A DNA stretch of 64,000 nucleotides. Origin: Chryseobacterium antibioticum. GTDB lineage: Bacteria; Bacteroidota; Bacteroidia; Flavobacteriales; Weeksellaceae. A program made the translations under genes and the position numbers. Numbering within the stretch: the first letter of the stretch is position 1; the number at the start of each line of letters is the position of its first letter. The stretch lies in assembly GCF_012927325.1 (NCBI RefSeq), contig NZ_JABBGI010000011.1, positions 62,001 through 126,000 of the forward strand, written 5' to 3'. A model generated the notes under the pieces. It was given only the letters and a program-made list of their open reading frames with translations, did no database searches and was not told the origin of the DNA. Below are positions 44,672 through 52,606 of the stretch, piece by piece.

Positions 44672-45502
44672 ATGGAATTTTCTTCCTACCTTTATTTTAT
44701 GAACGACAGCCATTTTAAAGCAGTAGAAGAGGAAGATGCAGAATTTTATGTCTATAATGTGCTCGCAGGAAACGTTACCACAGAGATTCACCATCACAGT
44801 TCTGCCCAGCTGGTGTACGCAGAGGGAGGGATAGTGCATGTATTTACAGATCTCAAGCATTGGTATCTTCCGGCAAGATGTTTTATGTGGATCCCGGCGG
44901 GTATACCTCATTATATTTTTTCAACCAGTCCCAAGGTAGATCTTTACAATTTTTATTTTAAAAAAGAAGACCATGAAAATGGCTTTTTTGATGAAATTAA
45001 TATTTATTCAGTGAGTCACTTGCTTAGGGAAATGATTTTGTATACAAAAGACTGGAATGGGAAAATCACAAAAAATGATGTTCCAAAATATTATTTCCTC
45101 AAAGCTTTAAAAGGAATTCTTCTTGAAAAAAGAGATAAAAAACTGGCTTTTCCGGTCCAGCATCCGTTTCCAAAAGATGAAACGCTGCTGAAGATTGCCA
45201 GATACATTCATGCCAACCTTGAAAAGCCTCTTACGATAGAATCTACGGCGAAAGAATTCGGAATGAGTACAAGAACGCTCTCCCGGAAGTTTAAAGAGAT
45301 TTTAGGGATGAATTACGTCCGGTTTTTGCGGGCATTGAGAATCACCCGTTCTTTGGAATTGATGTTGGAAGGGAAATATAATATGTATGAGATCGCCATG
45401 ATGGTAGGGTATAACAGTTTGTCTTCCTTCAGTACTATTTTCAAAAAAGTAATAGGAGTTGCTCCGAGTGAATATCAGCAGAAATTGAGAGGGAATAGGT
45501 GA
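44672..45502 (+). CDS. AraC-family transcriptional regulator
   Basis: 276 residues from the ATG at 44672 (44699 is also possible). The frame is open back to a GTG at 44588, but that stretch overlaps the divergent promoter. N-terminal cupin-like sensor domain with EIHHHSSAQLVYAEGG and a metal- or ligand-binding His cluster; C-terminal AraC helix-turn-helix pair with TIESTAKEFGMSTRTLSRKFKEI and YEIAMMVGYNSLSSFSTIFKK. Divergent from the TolC-HlyD-MFS operon, so it most likely controls it in response to the exported compound. Confidence 0.9.
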   Translation: MEFSSYLYFMNDSHFKAVEEEDAEFYVYNVLAGNVTTEIHHHSSAQLVYAEGGIVHVFTDLKHWYLPARCFMWIPAGIPHYIFSTSPKVDLYNFYFKKEDHENGFFDEINIYSVSHLLREMILYTKDWNGKITKNDVPKYYFLKALKGILLEKRDKKLAFPVQHPFPKDETLLKIARYIHANLEKPLTIESTAKEFGMSTRTLSRKFKEILGMNYVRFLRALRITRSLELMLEGKYNMYEIAMMVGYNSLSSFSTIFKKVIGVAPSEYQQKLRGNR

Positions 45503-45523
45503 GTGAGAGAGTTGATGTGTTTT

Positions 45524-45557
45524 GAGATCGCTTCGTCGCTACGCTCCTCGCAATGAC
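45524..45557. repeat. Intergenic repeat-like fragment
   Basis: Contains GCTTCGTCGCTACGCTCCTC followed by GCAATGAC, GC-richer than the surroundings. Sequences of this type recur between genes in Chryseobacterium-like genomes, from memory; not checked. Confidence 0.4.
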
Positions 45558-45580
45558 AAAAAGTAATGATGGCGACGAAT

Positions 45581-45687
45581 GCCCTAGCCCCGATAGGAAC
45601 GGTTACCCCGCAACTGGAAGCAGGAAAGTAGAAGGATTTTGGAGCTGGCGTGTTGGCGTGAGGAGTATGAGTGGATAGCGGGATTAA
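45581..45687. ncRNA. Candidate conserved intergenic RNA-like element
   Basis: Begins GCCCTAGCCCCGATAGGAAC and ends GTGGATAGCGGGATTA, with possible pairing of CCCGC (near 45607) with GCGGG (near 45679). It is unlike the surrounding AT-rich DNA and has no coding frame. I recall similar start and end motifs in many flavobacterial intergenic regions; the identity and function are unknown to me. Confidence 0.4.
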
Positions 45688-45711
45688 GCTTCTCCAAGGA
45701 TTAAAAAAGAA

Positions 45712-45735
45712 AAACCACTTCAGACGAAGTGGTTT
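45712..45735. terminator. Intrinsic terminator after rplI
   Basis: Perfect 10-bp stem AAACCACTTC / GAAGTGGTTT with loop AGAC. Confidence 0.85.
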
Positions 45736-45762
45736 ATATATTTGAGAAAATCTCTGGAGCGA

Positions 45763-46284
45763 TTAAGCTTCTTCAGAAGGAGTTTCTTCTACTACTACTT
45801 TAGCTTTAGGAGCAGCTGGTTTAGGAGCTTCTACCGGAGCGTCAGATACAACGTCAAATTCGAAGTTGTACTCAACATTTCTGTGTAGTCTGATGTTTGC
45901 AGTCACTTTACCAGTTCTTTTGATTGTGTTCCCTGGAATTTTGATGTATTTCTTCTCTACAGAAACTCCAGCTTTAGCAAGAGCAGCAGATAGGTCAGAA
46001 TTGTTGATAGATCCGAATAACTTGTCACCAGAACCTACTTTTGTAGGGATCGTGATAGAAGTTTTCTTTAATTGATCTACTACACTGTTAGCTGCAGCGA
46101 TTAATTTAGCTTCTTCTTCTTTTCTAGCTTCTAAAGTAGCTTCTAGAGCTGCTTTGTTTTTAGGAGTAGCTAAAAGTGCAATTCCCTGAGGAAGTAAGAA
46201 GTTTCTAGCATAACCAGGCTTTACGCTTACTGTATCAAACTCAAGTCCTAAGTTTTCTACGTCTTTTTTTAGGATGATATCCAT
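45763..46284 (-). CDS. rplI: 50S ribosomal protein L9
   Basis: 173 residues. N-terminal rRNA-binding domain with the family start MDIILKKDVENLGLEFDTVSVKPGYARNFLLPQG (seen in part as VKPGYARNFLLPQGIA). A central helix follows, then the C-terminal domain. A Pro/Ala/Lys/Glu-rich extension of about 25 residues ([20 protein letters not shown]) is added beyond the usual 148-150, common in Bacteroidota. Last of rpsF-rpsR-rplI, but separated from rpsR by a hairpin and a heptad repeat. Confidence 0.97.
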   Translation of the reverse strand: MDIILKKDVENLGLEFDTVSVKPGYARNFLLPQGIALLATPKNKAALEATLEARKEEEAKLIAAANSVVDQLKKTSITIPTKVGSGDKLFGSINNSDLSAALAKAGVSVEKKYIKIPGNTIKRTGKVTANIRLHRNVEYNFEFDVVSDAPVEAPKPAAPKAKVVVEETPSEEA

Positions 46285-46300
46285 TGTTGTTGTCCTTTTT

Positions 46301-46370
46301 TAGAATTTAGATGCTAGATATTAGACATTAGATAGTAGACATTAAGTCTGAAATCTGGAATCTGAGATCT
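46301..46370. repeat. Ten consecutive 7-bp repeats before rplI
   Basis: Six heptads of the form TAGAnnn (46301-46342), then TAAGTCT, GAAATCT, GGAATCT and GAGATCT (46343-46370) in unbroken 7-bp phase. The two halves are rough reverse complements of each other (TAGAnnn against nnnnTCT), so the array may fold as a hairpin. It lies 17 bp upstream of the rplI start codon, within the leader. Confidence 0.8.
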
Positions 46371-46415
46371 ATTAATCTAAATTAAGTTAGAATTAAAATT
46401 ATTTATTCAGCAACA

Positions 46416-46441
46416 AAAGAAGAGGTTGCCCTCTTCTTTTA
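46416..46441 (-). terminator. Hairpin between rpsR and rplI
   Basis: Perfect 11-bp stem AAAAGAAGAGG / CCTCTTCTTTT with a 4-base loop, 15 bp after the rpsR stop. Probably partial termination or mRNA processing, since rplI lies beyond it. Confidence 0.8.
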
Positions 46442-46455
46442 TTTATTTTTTTGTC

Positions 46456-46758
46456 TTATTTCAATAAGTCAGCTACGTAAGGTAGTAAAGAAAGGTGTCT
46501 TGCTCTTTTGATCGCAGCAGAAACTTTTCTTTGGTATTTTAAAGAAGTTCCAGTGTATCTTCTTGGTAAGATCTTACCTTGCTCGTTTACAAACTGTAAT
46601 AAGAAATCAGCATCTTTGTAATCAACGTGCTTAATTCCGTATTTTTTGAATCTACAATATTTCTTTTCAGATTTTGTATTGATATCAAGTGGAGTAAGGA
46701 ATTTTACTTCTGATTCTCCTCCAGCAGAGGCTTGTTTAGCCATTTCGTCTATTGCCAT
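46456..46758 (-). CDS. rpsR: 30S ribosomal protein S18
   Basis: 100 residues. Family core [22 protein letters not shown] followed by [29 protein letters not shown] (seen as [15 protein letters not shown]). Cys and basic residues for rRNA contact are present. An N-terminal Met-Ala-Ile-Asp-Glu extension is typical of flavobacteria. 32 bp after rpsF. Binds the 30S platform next to S6. Confidence 0.97.
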   Translation of the reverse strand: MAIDEMAKQASAGGESEVKFLTPLDINTKSEKKYCRFKKYGIKHVDYKDADFLLQFVNEQGKILPRRYTGTSLKYQRKVSAAIKRARHLSLLPYVADLLK

Positions 46759-46790
46759 GTCTTGTCTTTTTTAAAAAATAGGGTTAATAA

Positions 46791-47132
46791 TTAAGCTCTA
46801 GCCGCTTTGATTTTAGTTCTTCTAGTTACAGCGTACTCAACAGCGTGCTTGTCAAGTTTTGTAGTCAGGTAACGGATTACTCTCTCGTCACGTTTGAATG
46901 CTAATTCTAGGTCAGCAACTACAGTACCTTCACCTTTAAACTCAATTAAAGTGTAGAATCCATTCTTTTTCAATTGAATTGGATAAGCTAATTTTTTTAG
47001 TCCCCAGCTTTCTTTGGCAACGATTTCACAGTTCTTTTCTTTTAAAAGATCTTCAAATTTTTTCACTGCTTCCTCTACCTGAGCATCAGATAGAACGGGA
47101 GTTAAAATGAAAACAGTTTCGTAATTGTTCAT
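46791..47132 (-). CDS. rpsF: 30S ribosomal protein S6
   Basis: 113 residues. Typical start [20 protein letters not shown] and the conserved [23 protein letters not shown] and [12 protein letters not shown] segments. Partner of S18 in the 30S platform. First gene of rpsF-rpsR-rplI with a clear promoter upstream at 47167-47197. Confidence 0.97.
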   Translation of the reverse strand: MNNYETVFILTPVLSDAQVEEAVKKFEDLLKEKNCEIVAKESWGLKKLAYPIQLKKNGFYTLIEFKGEGTVVADLELAFKRDERVIRYLTTKLDKHAVEYAVTRRTKIKAARA

Positions 47133-47166
47133 AATGTTAAATGAATTTGTTAATTATTTCGAGGTG

Positions 47167-47197
47167 CAAAATTAGAGAATATATTTTGAATATACAA
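47167..47197 (-). promoter_or_regulatory. Full -33/-7 promoter for rpsF operon
   Basis: On the minus strand, TTG at 47197-47195 and TAATTTTG at 47174-47167 with a 20-nt spacer, 34 bp before the rpsF ATG. Confidence 0.75.
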
Positions 47198-47345
47198 TAG
47201 TTGTATGAACATTTGTGAGCAGAAATCAACTGGTTCTACAAGTGATAGATAGAAAGAACAAAGAGAAAAGAAGAAAGATTTTCAGATCTCAAAAAACAAA
47301 AGAAGATAAGTATAGTAAACTTTAATCAACCTACTTATCCCGAAA

Positions 47346-48698
47346 CTACTCCTTCTCCCTGATTTCCGTCAGAAAATTCACCTTAATTACATCGTACAAA
47401 GAATGTCTGCTCACCAAAATAGAAGCAATGGAGGAGACCATTCCCGCCAGCATTAAATGAAAAATAAGGGAATGCCTGTCCGTCATTTCCAGTACAATAA
47501 TCGCTGAAGTAAACGGAGCTCTGGTAATTCCGGTAAGAAAGGCCACCATTCCAGCGAGAATCACCACATTGGTTTCGTTGGGGGTTAAATGGATGGCTCC
47601 GGAGATCACGGATCCTATGCTGGCGCCGGCACTCAGAGCAGGAGCAAAAATTCCGCCTGCACCGCCTGATGTGAAAGAAAGGGCAGGGCCGAGCATTCTT
47701 AAAATCGGGACATACCAGTCTTCATGCTTATCTTTTGTAAAAAGGACCCGTTCCATAATCTCCTTTCCGGATCCCAGGATTTCCCTGTTGATGAAGTAGG
47801 CGATAGAAGCGATGAACAGTGCACAGATCACAAGAAAAACGACATTGGCTCTATCGGTTTTAAGTTTCCTTTTCTTCCAGTCACTCATCTTAAGCATCAT
47901 TACAGAAAGCTGACTGGCCAGAATTCCGGCGGTTCCCGCTACAAGAACAATGGGAAACATGACCATTAAAGAAACATCGTTTGTTTTCGGATATCCTAAA
48001 TACAGATAAGATCCGGCTAATGTCTGGGCAGTTAAACCTGCAATGATTACCGCCGTAAACAAGGCCGTTTTGAAATAATTGATATGCGTTTTGGAAAGTT
48101 CTTCTACCGCAAATACAATTCCGCCCAGTGGGGTGTTAAATGCCGCTGCAAGTCCTGCTGCTGCGCCTGTCATAATCATGTTTTTCTTGGAGATTTTCGG
48201 CCACCAGTGCGGAAGATATTCATTGACTTTCCTGAAAACGGAACCTGCAATCTGGATGGTTGGTCCTTCGCGTCCCACAGCGCCTCCTCCAATCACCAGA
48301 ACAACGGATGAGATGATTTTAAATACAATGATCTTTAGACTTAAAAGGTTCCTGATCTTTGTGTGTTCTTTTGGATTGGCCAGTTCTACAGCAGCCATCA
48401 CCTGTGGTATACCACTTCCTTTGGCGTATGGAGCAAATTCTTTCACGAGCCACCACGAAAGGACAAAACCGATTGGAGCAATGATGAAGATCATCCACGC
48501 ATGCCAGTTCATCATAAAATTCAGCAGATGTTCTCCCCAGGCAAATATCTTGGCATACATCACTGCAAAAAAGCCGGTGATCACAGAGCCAATCCAGAAA
48601 GGAATAGCCTGAAGCAAGTTGTTCTTCAGCTGCTCGTTTCGGATATTGTCAAAAGACTTTTTCAGGCCTTTTCGTAGGAGGGAGAAAATTTTCAGCAT
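47346..48698 (-). CDS. ClC-type chloride channel/antiporter
   Basis: 450 residues, about 10-12 hydrophobic segments. Selectivity-filter motifs GSGIPQ (94-99), GREGP (142-146, gating Glu144) and GGAGGIFAPAL are intact. Glu200 in VEEL corresponds to the internal proton-transfer Glu of E. coli ClC, so a chloride/proton antiporter is more likely than a channel. No CBS domains. Inner membrane; possible role in acid stress. Upstream unknown gene starts on the same strand 22 bp away. Confidence 0.94.
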   Translation of the reverse strand: MLKIFSLLRKGLKKSFDNIRNEQLKNNLLQAIPFWIGSVITGFFAVMYAKIFAWGEHLLNFMMNWHAWMIFIIAPIGFVLSWWLVKEFAPYAKGSGIPQVMAAVELANPKEHTKIRNLLSLKIIVFKIISSVVLVIGGGAVGREGPTIQIAGSVFRKVNEYLPHWWPKISKKNMIMTGAAAGLAAAFNTPLGGIVFAVEELSKTHINYFKTALFTAVIIAGLTAQTLAGSYLYLGYPKTNDVSLMVMFPIVLVAGTAGILASQLSVMMLKMSDWKKRKLKTDRANVVFLVICALFIASIAYFINREILGSGKEIMERVLFTKDKHEDWYVPILRMLGPALSFTSGGAGGIFAPALSAGASIGSVISGAIHLTPNETNVVILAGMVAFLTGITRAPFTSAIIVLEMTDRHSLIFHLMLAGMVSSIASILVSRHSLYDVIKVNFLTEIREKE

Positions 48699-48720
48699 TT
48701 GTTTGTTTTATGGAATAGAA

Positions 48721-49347
48721 TTAGATTTCTTTTAAAAAAGCAGCTGTCATTAAAGCGTTGTTTACAGAAAGTTCTTTGGGAAGTCCAAAACTTAGCAGGT
48801 CGTTTTTAACGGTCAGCTGGAACTCGTCATCAGGAACTGCTTTGATTGTTTTTTTTCTCTCGGAAGTTAAAAATGATAGGGTTCTATACTGGTCACTTCC
48901 CAAAACATAGAAATCTTTAAAGTCCAAATCTTTATTGAAATTAATATTAAAGCTGCTGAAAATTCCTGCTATTTTATCAGCGAGCTTCTTTTTATTGATG
49001 GTGATGAAGCCGAAATCTTCGTTTAATTTTTTTAGTCCCCAGATCTGGAGACTGTCATATTCACGGGTTGTACGTGCTCCTTTTACCGTTGTTCCTGTTT
49101 TGCTTACTATGAAAAGATAAAAAGAAAACTTCCTGTATATGTCTGTAATAAAGTAACAGATTTTAGGAGTGATCAAAGGGATTTCATCATCAGTTTTAAA
49201 ATCATTATAAGGCGAATTTTCAATATCAATGACAGAAAGATCATAATTTTGAAATAGATTCTCATATATTTCCAGAATTAATTCTTCTTCTCCTTTAGAA
49301 AAATCAAATAGTTTAGCAGCATGTAGTTTTCTGAAATCTAGTTCCAT
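48721..49347 (-). CDS. Unknown 208-residue protein
   Basis: Taken from the ATG at 49347 (MELDFRKLHAAKLFDFSKGEE); an earlier in-frame Met at 49422 adds an unlikely stretch. No signal peptide or membrane segment. Soluble alpha/beta-looking sequence with SFYLFIVSKTGTTVKGARTTREYDS and FITINKKKLADKIAGIF; I do not recognise a family. Placed 22 bp upstream of the ClC gene in the same direction, so the two may be co-transcribed. The 193-bp gap upstream (49348-49540) contains no gene I can support. Confidence 0.65.
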   Translation of the reverse strand: MELDFRKLHAAKLFDFSKGEEELILEIYENLFQNYDLSVIDIENSPYNDFKTDDEIPLITPKICYFITDIYRKFSFYLFIVSKTGTTVKGARTTREYDSLQIWGLKKLNEDFGFITINKKKLADKIAGIFSSFNINFNKDLDFKDFYVLGSDQYRTLSFLTSERKKTIKAVPDDEFQLTVKNDLLSFGLPKELSVNNALMTAAFLKEI

Positions 49348-49540
49348 TAATATAGATTTGAATGTTTTTAAAGATAAAATTATTTCATCATAATTCCAAT
49401 ACCCAGGAATACGACTAAGCAAAGATTCATTTTATCCAATACGGAAAAAAGGTGTAATAATATCCCTTCTACCAGTTTAAAAATCAAAAAAACCTCCCAT
49501 TTTTAGGAAGCTTTTCATGTTGTATTGATGAGAGTAATGA

Positions 49541-49891
49541 TTAATACTGTGGATTGAAAATAGCAATATATGCTATACCATAAAGAATCAGTACAACAGC
49601 CGAAAATATCAGATTGGCATTCCTTAGAATGTATTTTTTATTGATGTGCAGAATGAATGTTTCAATAAGAATGCAAACAAACCATACAACATGAAAAGCA
49701 AACATAATGATAAGATAACCTAAAACATCCCACCCGCTCACACTCAATATCACCGCTGTAAAACCAATAGTTCCGGCTATAAATATGGCAAGACGGATCA
49801 GAATATGATGCAGAACATTTTGTTTCTTTTCTGAAACACTTATTTTATCATCTTCTTTGATCTCGAAAAGCTCTCTTAATTCATTATCCAT
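49541..49891 (-). CDS. Small unknown membrane protein
   Basis: 116 residues with about four hydrophobic segments between residues 27 and 115 (for example FIAGTIGFTAVILSVSGWDV and NLIFSAVVLILYGIAYIAIF) after a charged cytoplasmic start. Family not recognised. Its start codon overlaps the stop of the 63-residue gene upstream by one base, so the two are translationally coupled. Transcribed in the same direction as the ClC group but 193 bp away. Confidence 0.6.
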   Translation of the reverse strand: MDNELRELFEIKEDDKISVSEKKQNVLHHILIRLAIFIAGTIGFTAVILSVSGWDVLGYLIIMFAFHVVWFVCILIETFILHINKKYILRNANLIFSAVVLILYGIAYIAIFNPQY

Positions 49892-50082
49892 TATCGTTGT
49901 TTTTGATATAACTTAATAAAGAATGGTAAGATGCCCAGATAACCCAGGAGGTTTAATACACCAAAAAAACGGTATAAGTAAATCATATTATCCAGGTTGA
50001 AAAAGCCTATGATAATTTCGACGAAATAAGTTGCTATAATCAGGCATAAGGAAATGATTGCAATTAAAGTTACTCTTTTCAT
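49891..50082 (-). CDS. Small two-helix membrane protein
   Basis: 63 residues with two hydrophobic segments (LIAIISLCLIIATYFVEIII and YRFFGVLNLLGYLGILPFFI) and a basic tail (KLYQKQR). Family not recognised. Overlaps the next gene by one base (TAATG), which supports that it is real and co-expressed. Confidence 0.55.
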   Translation of the reverse strand: MKRVTLIAIISLCLIIATYFVEIIIGFFNLDNMIYLYRFFGVLNLLGYLGILPFFIKLYQKQR

Positions 50083-50175
50083 ATTTTGAGATAGGTTGGT
50101 GTTTTTATTTGAAATTATTCTGTTATATGGTTACTTTTGGTACTGACTCAAATGTACAGATAATCTTTTAATAGA

Positions 50176-50202
50176 AAAACCTTCGAAAAGATCGAAGGTT
50201 TT
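50176..50202. terminator. Intrinsic terminator
   Basis: Stem AAAACCTTCGA / TCGAAGGTTTT with a 5-base loop, between the E2 gene and the small membrane genes. Confidence 0.85.
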
Positions 50203-50272
50203 GTATTTTAAGATGTTTTGACAAGCTCTGCACAACTTTTGAAATAAAGGGTCACTTATCAGTCATCAGGTA

Positions 50273-51577
50273 TTAAATTTCCGTATTCAGATCCCAGTTC
50301 TGAAGATAATCATGAACATGTTTCAGCATCATTCCTCCCAAAGATCCGTCTACCACTCTGTGGTCATAAGAGTGAGACATGAACATCAGCTGACGGATGG
50401 CAATCACATCGCCGTCTTTAGTTTCAAGAACTGCAGGCTTTTTAACGATAGCACCAATAGCCAAAATAGCTACCTGAGGCTGAGGAATAATAGGAGTCCC
50501 CATAAGGTTTCCAAAACTTCCTACGTTAGAAATCGTGTACGTAGCACCCTGAGTATCTTCCGGTCTTAATTTTTTATTTCTCGCTCTGTAAGCCAGATCA
50601 TTGATGGCTTTTGCCAAACCTGAAAGTGACAACTGGTCAGCATTTTTAATCACAGGAACGATAAGGTTTCCGTCTGGTAAAGCAGTGGCCATACCGATAT
50701 TAATATTTTTCTTCTTAATGATGTTTTCACCACTGATAGAAACATTGATCATCGGGAAATCCTGAATCGCTTTGACAATCGCTTTCACGAAAATCGGCAT
50801 GAAAGTCAGTTTTTCACCTTCTCGTTTTTCGAAAATATCTTTATGCTTGTTTCTCCATTTTACAACGTTGGTAACGTCTGTTTCGATGAAAGAAGTAACG
50901 TGTGGAGCAATATGTTTTGCCTTTACCATGTTTTCAGCAATGATCTTTCTCATTCTGTCCATCGGGATGATTTCATCACCTGCTGCCACAGAAACAGTAG
51001 AAACCGGTGCTGAAACCGGAGCTTTTGGAGCTGCCTCTTGTACAGGCGCAGCTTGTTGAGCTGGCTGGCTTCCTCTGTTGGAAACGTAGGCTAATATATC
51101 TTCTTTTGTAATTCTTCCTTCTAAACCACTTCCTTTAATAGACTTCAGTTCAGATTCAGAGATGTTTTCCTGCAGTGCAATAGATTTTACAAGTGGTGAC
51201 AGGTAAAGGTCTCCTGAGAATTCTACTGTTGAAGCAGCTTGTAACGGCTCTTCAATCGTTTTTAAGGTTTCAGTATCCGGAGCGGCTGTCGGAGTTTCAG
51301 TTTTTACTTCCTCTGAAGCTGTATTTCCGCCCTCTCCTTCAATTTCTAAAATAGCAATGGCTTCACCAACTTTAGCAACTTCGTCCTTCTGTTTCAGGAT
51401 TTTTATAATTTTCCCCGAAACTGGTGTCGGAACGTCTGAATCTACCTTATCTGTTGCAATTTCAACTACGGAATCATCCTCTTTTACATTATCACCTTCA
51501 TTGAATAACCAAGTGATAATTGTCGCTTCCATAACACCTTCTCCCATGGAAGGAAGCAATAATTTGTATTCTGCCAT
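50273..51577 (-). CDS. 2-oxoacid dehydrogenase E2 acyltransferase (branched-chain or pyruvate type)
   Basis: 434 residues. One lipoyl domain with Lys44 in IATDKVDSDV, a Glu/Thr/Pro-rich linker (about 80-125), a peripheral subunit-binding domain (YLSPLVKSIALQENISE ... GSGLEGRITKEDILAY), an Ala/Pro linker, then the catalytic core ending MSHSYDHRVVDGSLGGMML with HxxxDG. The TDKVDSDV lipoyl site and linker differ from the sucB product, so it serves another complex, most likely branched-chain 2-oxoacid or pyruvate dehydrogenase. No E1 or E3 gene is adjacent. Confidence 0.93.
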   Translation of the reverse strand: MAEYKLLLPSMGEGVMEATIITWLFNEGDNVKEDDSVVEIATDKVDSDVPTPVSGKIIKILKQKDEVAKVGEAIAILEIEGEGGNTASEEVKTETPTAAPDTETLKTIEEPLQAASTVEFSGDLYLSPLVKSIALQENISESELKSIKGSGLEGRITKEDILAYVSNRGSQPAQQAAPVQEAAPKAPVSAPVSTVSVAAGDEIIPMDRMRKIIAENMVKAKHIAPHVTSFIETDVTNVVKWRNKHKDIFEKREGEKLTFMPIFVKAIVKAIQDFPMINVSISGENIIKKKNINIGMATALPDGNLIVPVIKNADQLSLSGLAKAINDLAYRARNKKLRPEDTQGATYTISNVGSFGNLMGTPIIPQPQVAILAIGAIVKKPAVLETKDGDVIAIRQLMFMSHSYDHRVVDGSLGGMMLKHVHDYLQNWDLNTEI

Positions 51578-51640
51578 TTTTAATTTTTAGATTTTGACAA
51601 ATATATAAAAAAAATCGGTTTTTTTATGAAATATATAATC

Positions 51641-52468
51641 TTAGACGAATTCAACATAAATATTCTCGCCTACATTAAGTCCAAACAGGCTTTTGGCCCC
51701 GTTTTTTTTACTTCCTTTATAGATGGTGAGCTCCAAAAGCTGACTGTCATTGAAGATCGCTGCCGACTGTCCGTGGAATTCCGTTTCCCTTTCCCAGTCG
51801 GAAACTACCTCGGTATGACTTGAAAAGACTCTTGAAAGTGTTAAATTTCTGAATTTTATGGTGAAACCTTCATTGCCTTTTCCGGTGCTTTCAAAAAAGT
51901 CTTTACTGATATTTGAGATTATATTTCCGAAATTATCAATATACGTTACTTCACCAATGATCATCTTTTCAGACTCATTGAAAACGGGTTTCGGAAACAG
52001 GAGCTCTTTGGCCGAGTCTATTTTCCGTCCGATTACTTCCGGAAGTCCACCGTTGGCCAAATGTACGGCAGCAGGGACAAAAACGTCGGTAGAAGTGAAG
52101 TTCACGATATCATCAAAACGATTGTTCAGAGTGATCTCATAGATGGCTTCCGGTTTAATATCGAAAAAGACCAGACCTAAAAGGCCGTTATCTGCCGCCA
52201 GAAAATAGGAGCCGTCTGCTTTATAGAGTATATTTTTCCTTGATTTATGGTAAAAACTGTCTACAGAAAGGATATGAATGGTGCCTTTAGGAAAGTATTT
52301 ATATGCATTTCGTATAATGTACGAGGTCTGTATAAGGTTGAATGCCTGGATGTCGTGGGTGATATCAATGATATTTACCTCAGGGTTTAGAGACAGAACT
52401 TTGCCTTTCACAGCGGCGACTCTGTAATCTAAATTTCCGAAATCCGAAGTAAGGGTGATAATTGACAT
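51641..52468 (-). CDS. SAM hydroxide adenosyltransferase (DUF62)
   Basis: 275 residues from the ATG at 52468 (MSIITLTSDFGNLDYRV); the frame is open to 52555 but that extension is promoter DNA. Family signatures: TLTSDFG at the N-terminus, INIIDITHDI..., PKGTIHILSVD, ADNGLLGLV and IDNFGNIISNI, all typical of the SAM-dependent chlorinase/fluorinase fold whose common members hydrolyse SAM to adenosine and methionine. Minus-strand -7 box TAACTTTG is at 52501-52508. Divergent from phoH. Confidence 0.92.
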   Translation of the reverse strand: MSIITLTSDFGNLDYRVAAVKGKVLSLNPEVNIIDITHDIQAFNLIQTSYIIRNAYKYFPKGTIHILSVDSFYHKSRKNILYKADGSYFLAADNGLLGLVFFDIKPEAIYEITLNNRFDDIVNFTSTDVFVPAAVHLANGGLPEVIGRKIDSAKELLFPKPVFNESEKMIIGEVTYIDNFGNIISNISKDFFESTGKGNEGFTIKFRNLTLSRVFSSHTEVVSDWERETEFHGQSAAIFNDSQLLELTIYKGSKKNGAKSLFGLNVGENIYVEFV

Positions 52469-52500
52469 GGATCTTTGTGTAGAATAAATAGTGTTTACTG

Positions 52501-52508
52501 CAAAGTTA
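52501..52508 (-). promoter_or_regulatory. -7 box TAACTTTG for DUF62 gene
   Basis: Minus-strand TAnnTTTG, 32 bp before the ATG at 52468; supports that start rather than the longer frame. Confidence 0.55.
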
Positions 52509-52535
52509 TTTAAAATAAAAAGAAAGCCCGAAAGA

Positions 52536-52562
52536 TTGTAGAAAAGAATTGACATAAATTTG
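52536..52562 (+). promoter_or_regulatory. Promoter for phoH
   Basis: TTG at 52536 and TAAATTTG at 52555-52562 with a 16-nt spacer (slightly short), 44 bp before the phoH ATG. Confidence 0.55.
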
Positions 52563-52606
52563 AAAAAAAGCTTTAATTTTAAAATCTAATAAAAATAAAA
52601 TACTGC

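Noticed and set aside
46301..46370. CRISPR array
   Set aside because: Period is 7 bp with no spacers and no cas genes.
48079..48612. 177-residue plus-strand frame inside the ClC gene
   Set aside because: Opposite strand of well-conserved ClC motifs; composition is typical of an antisense frame.
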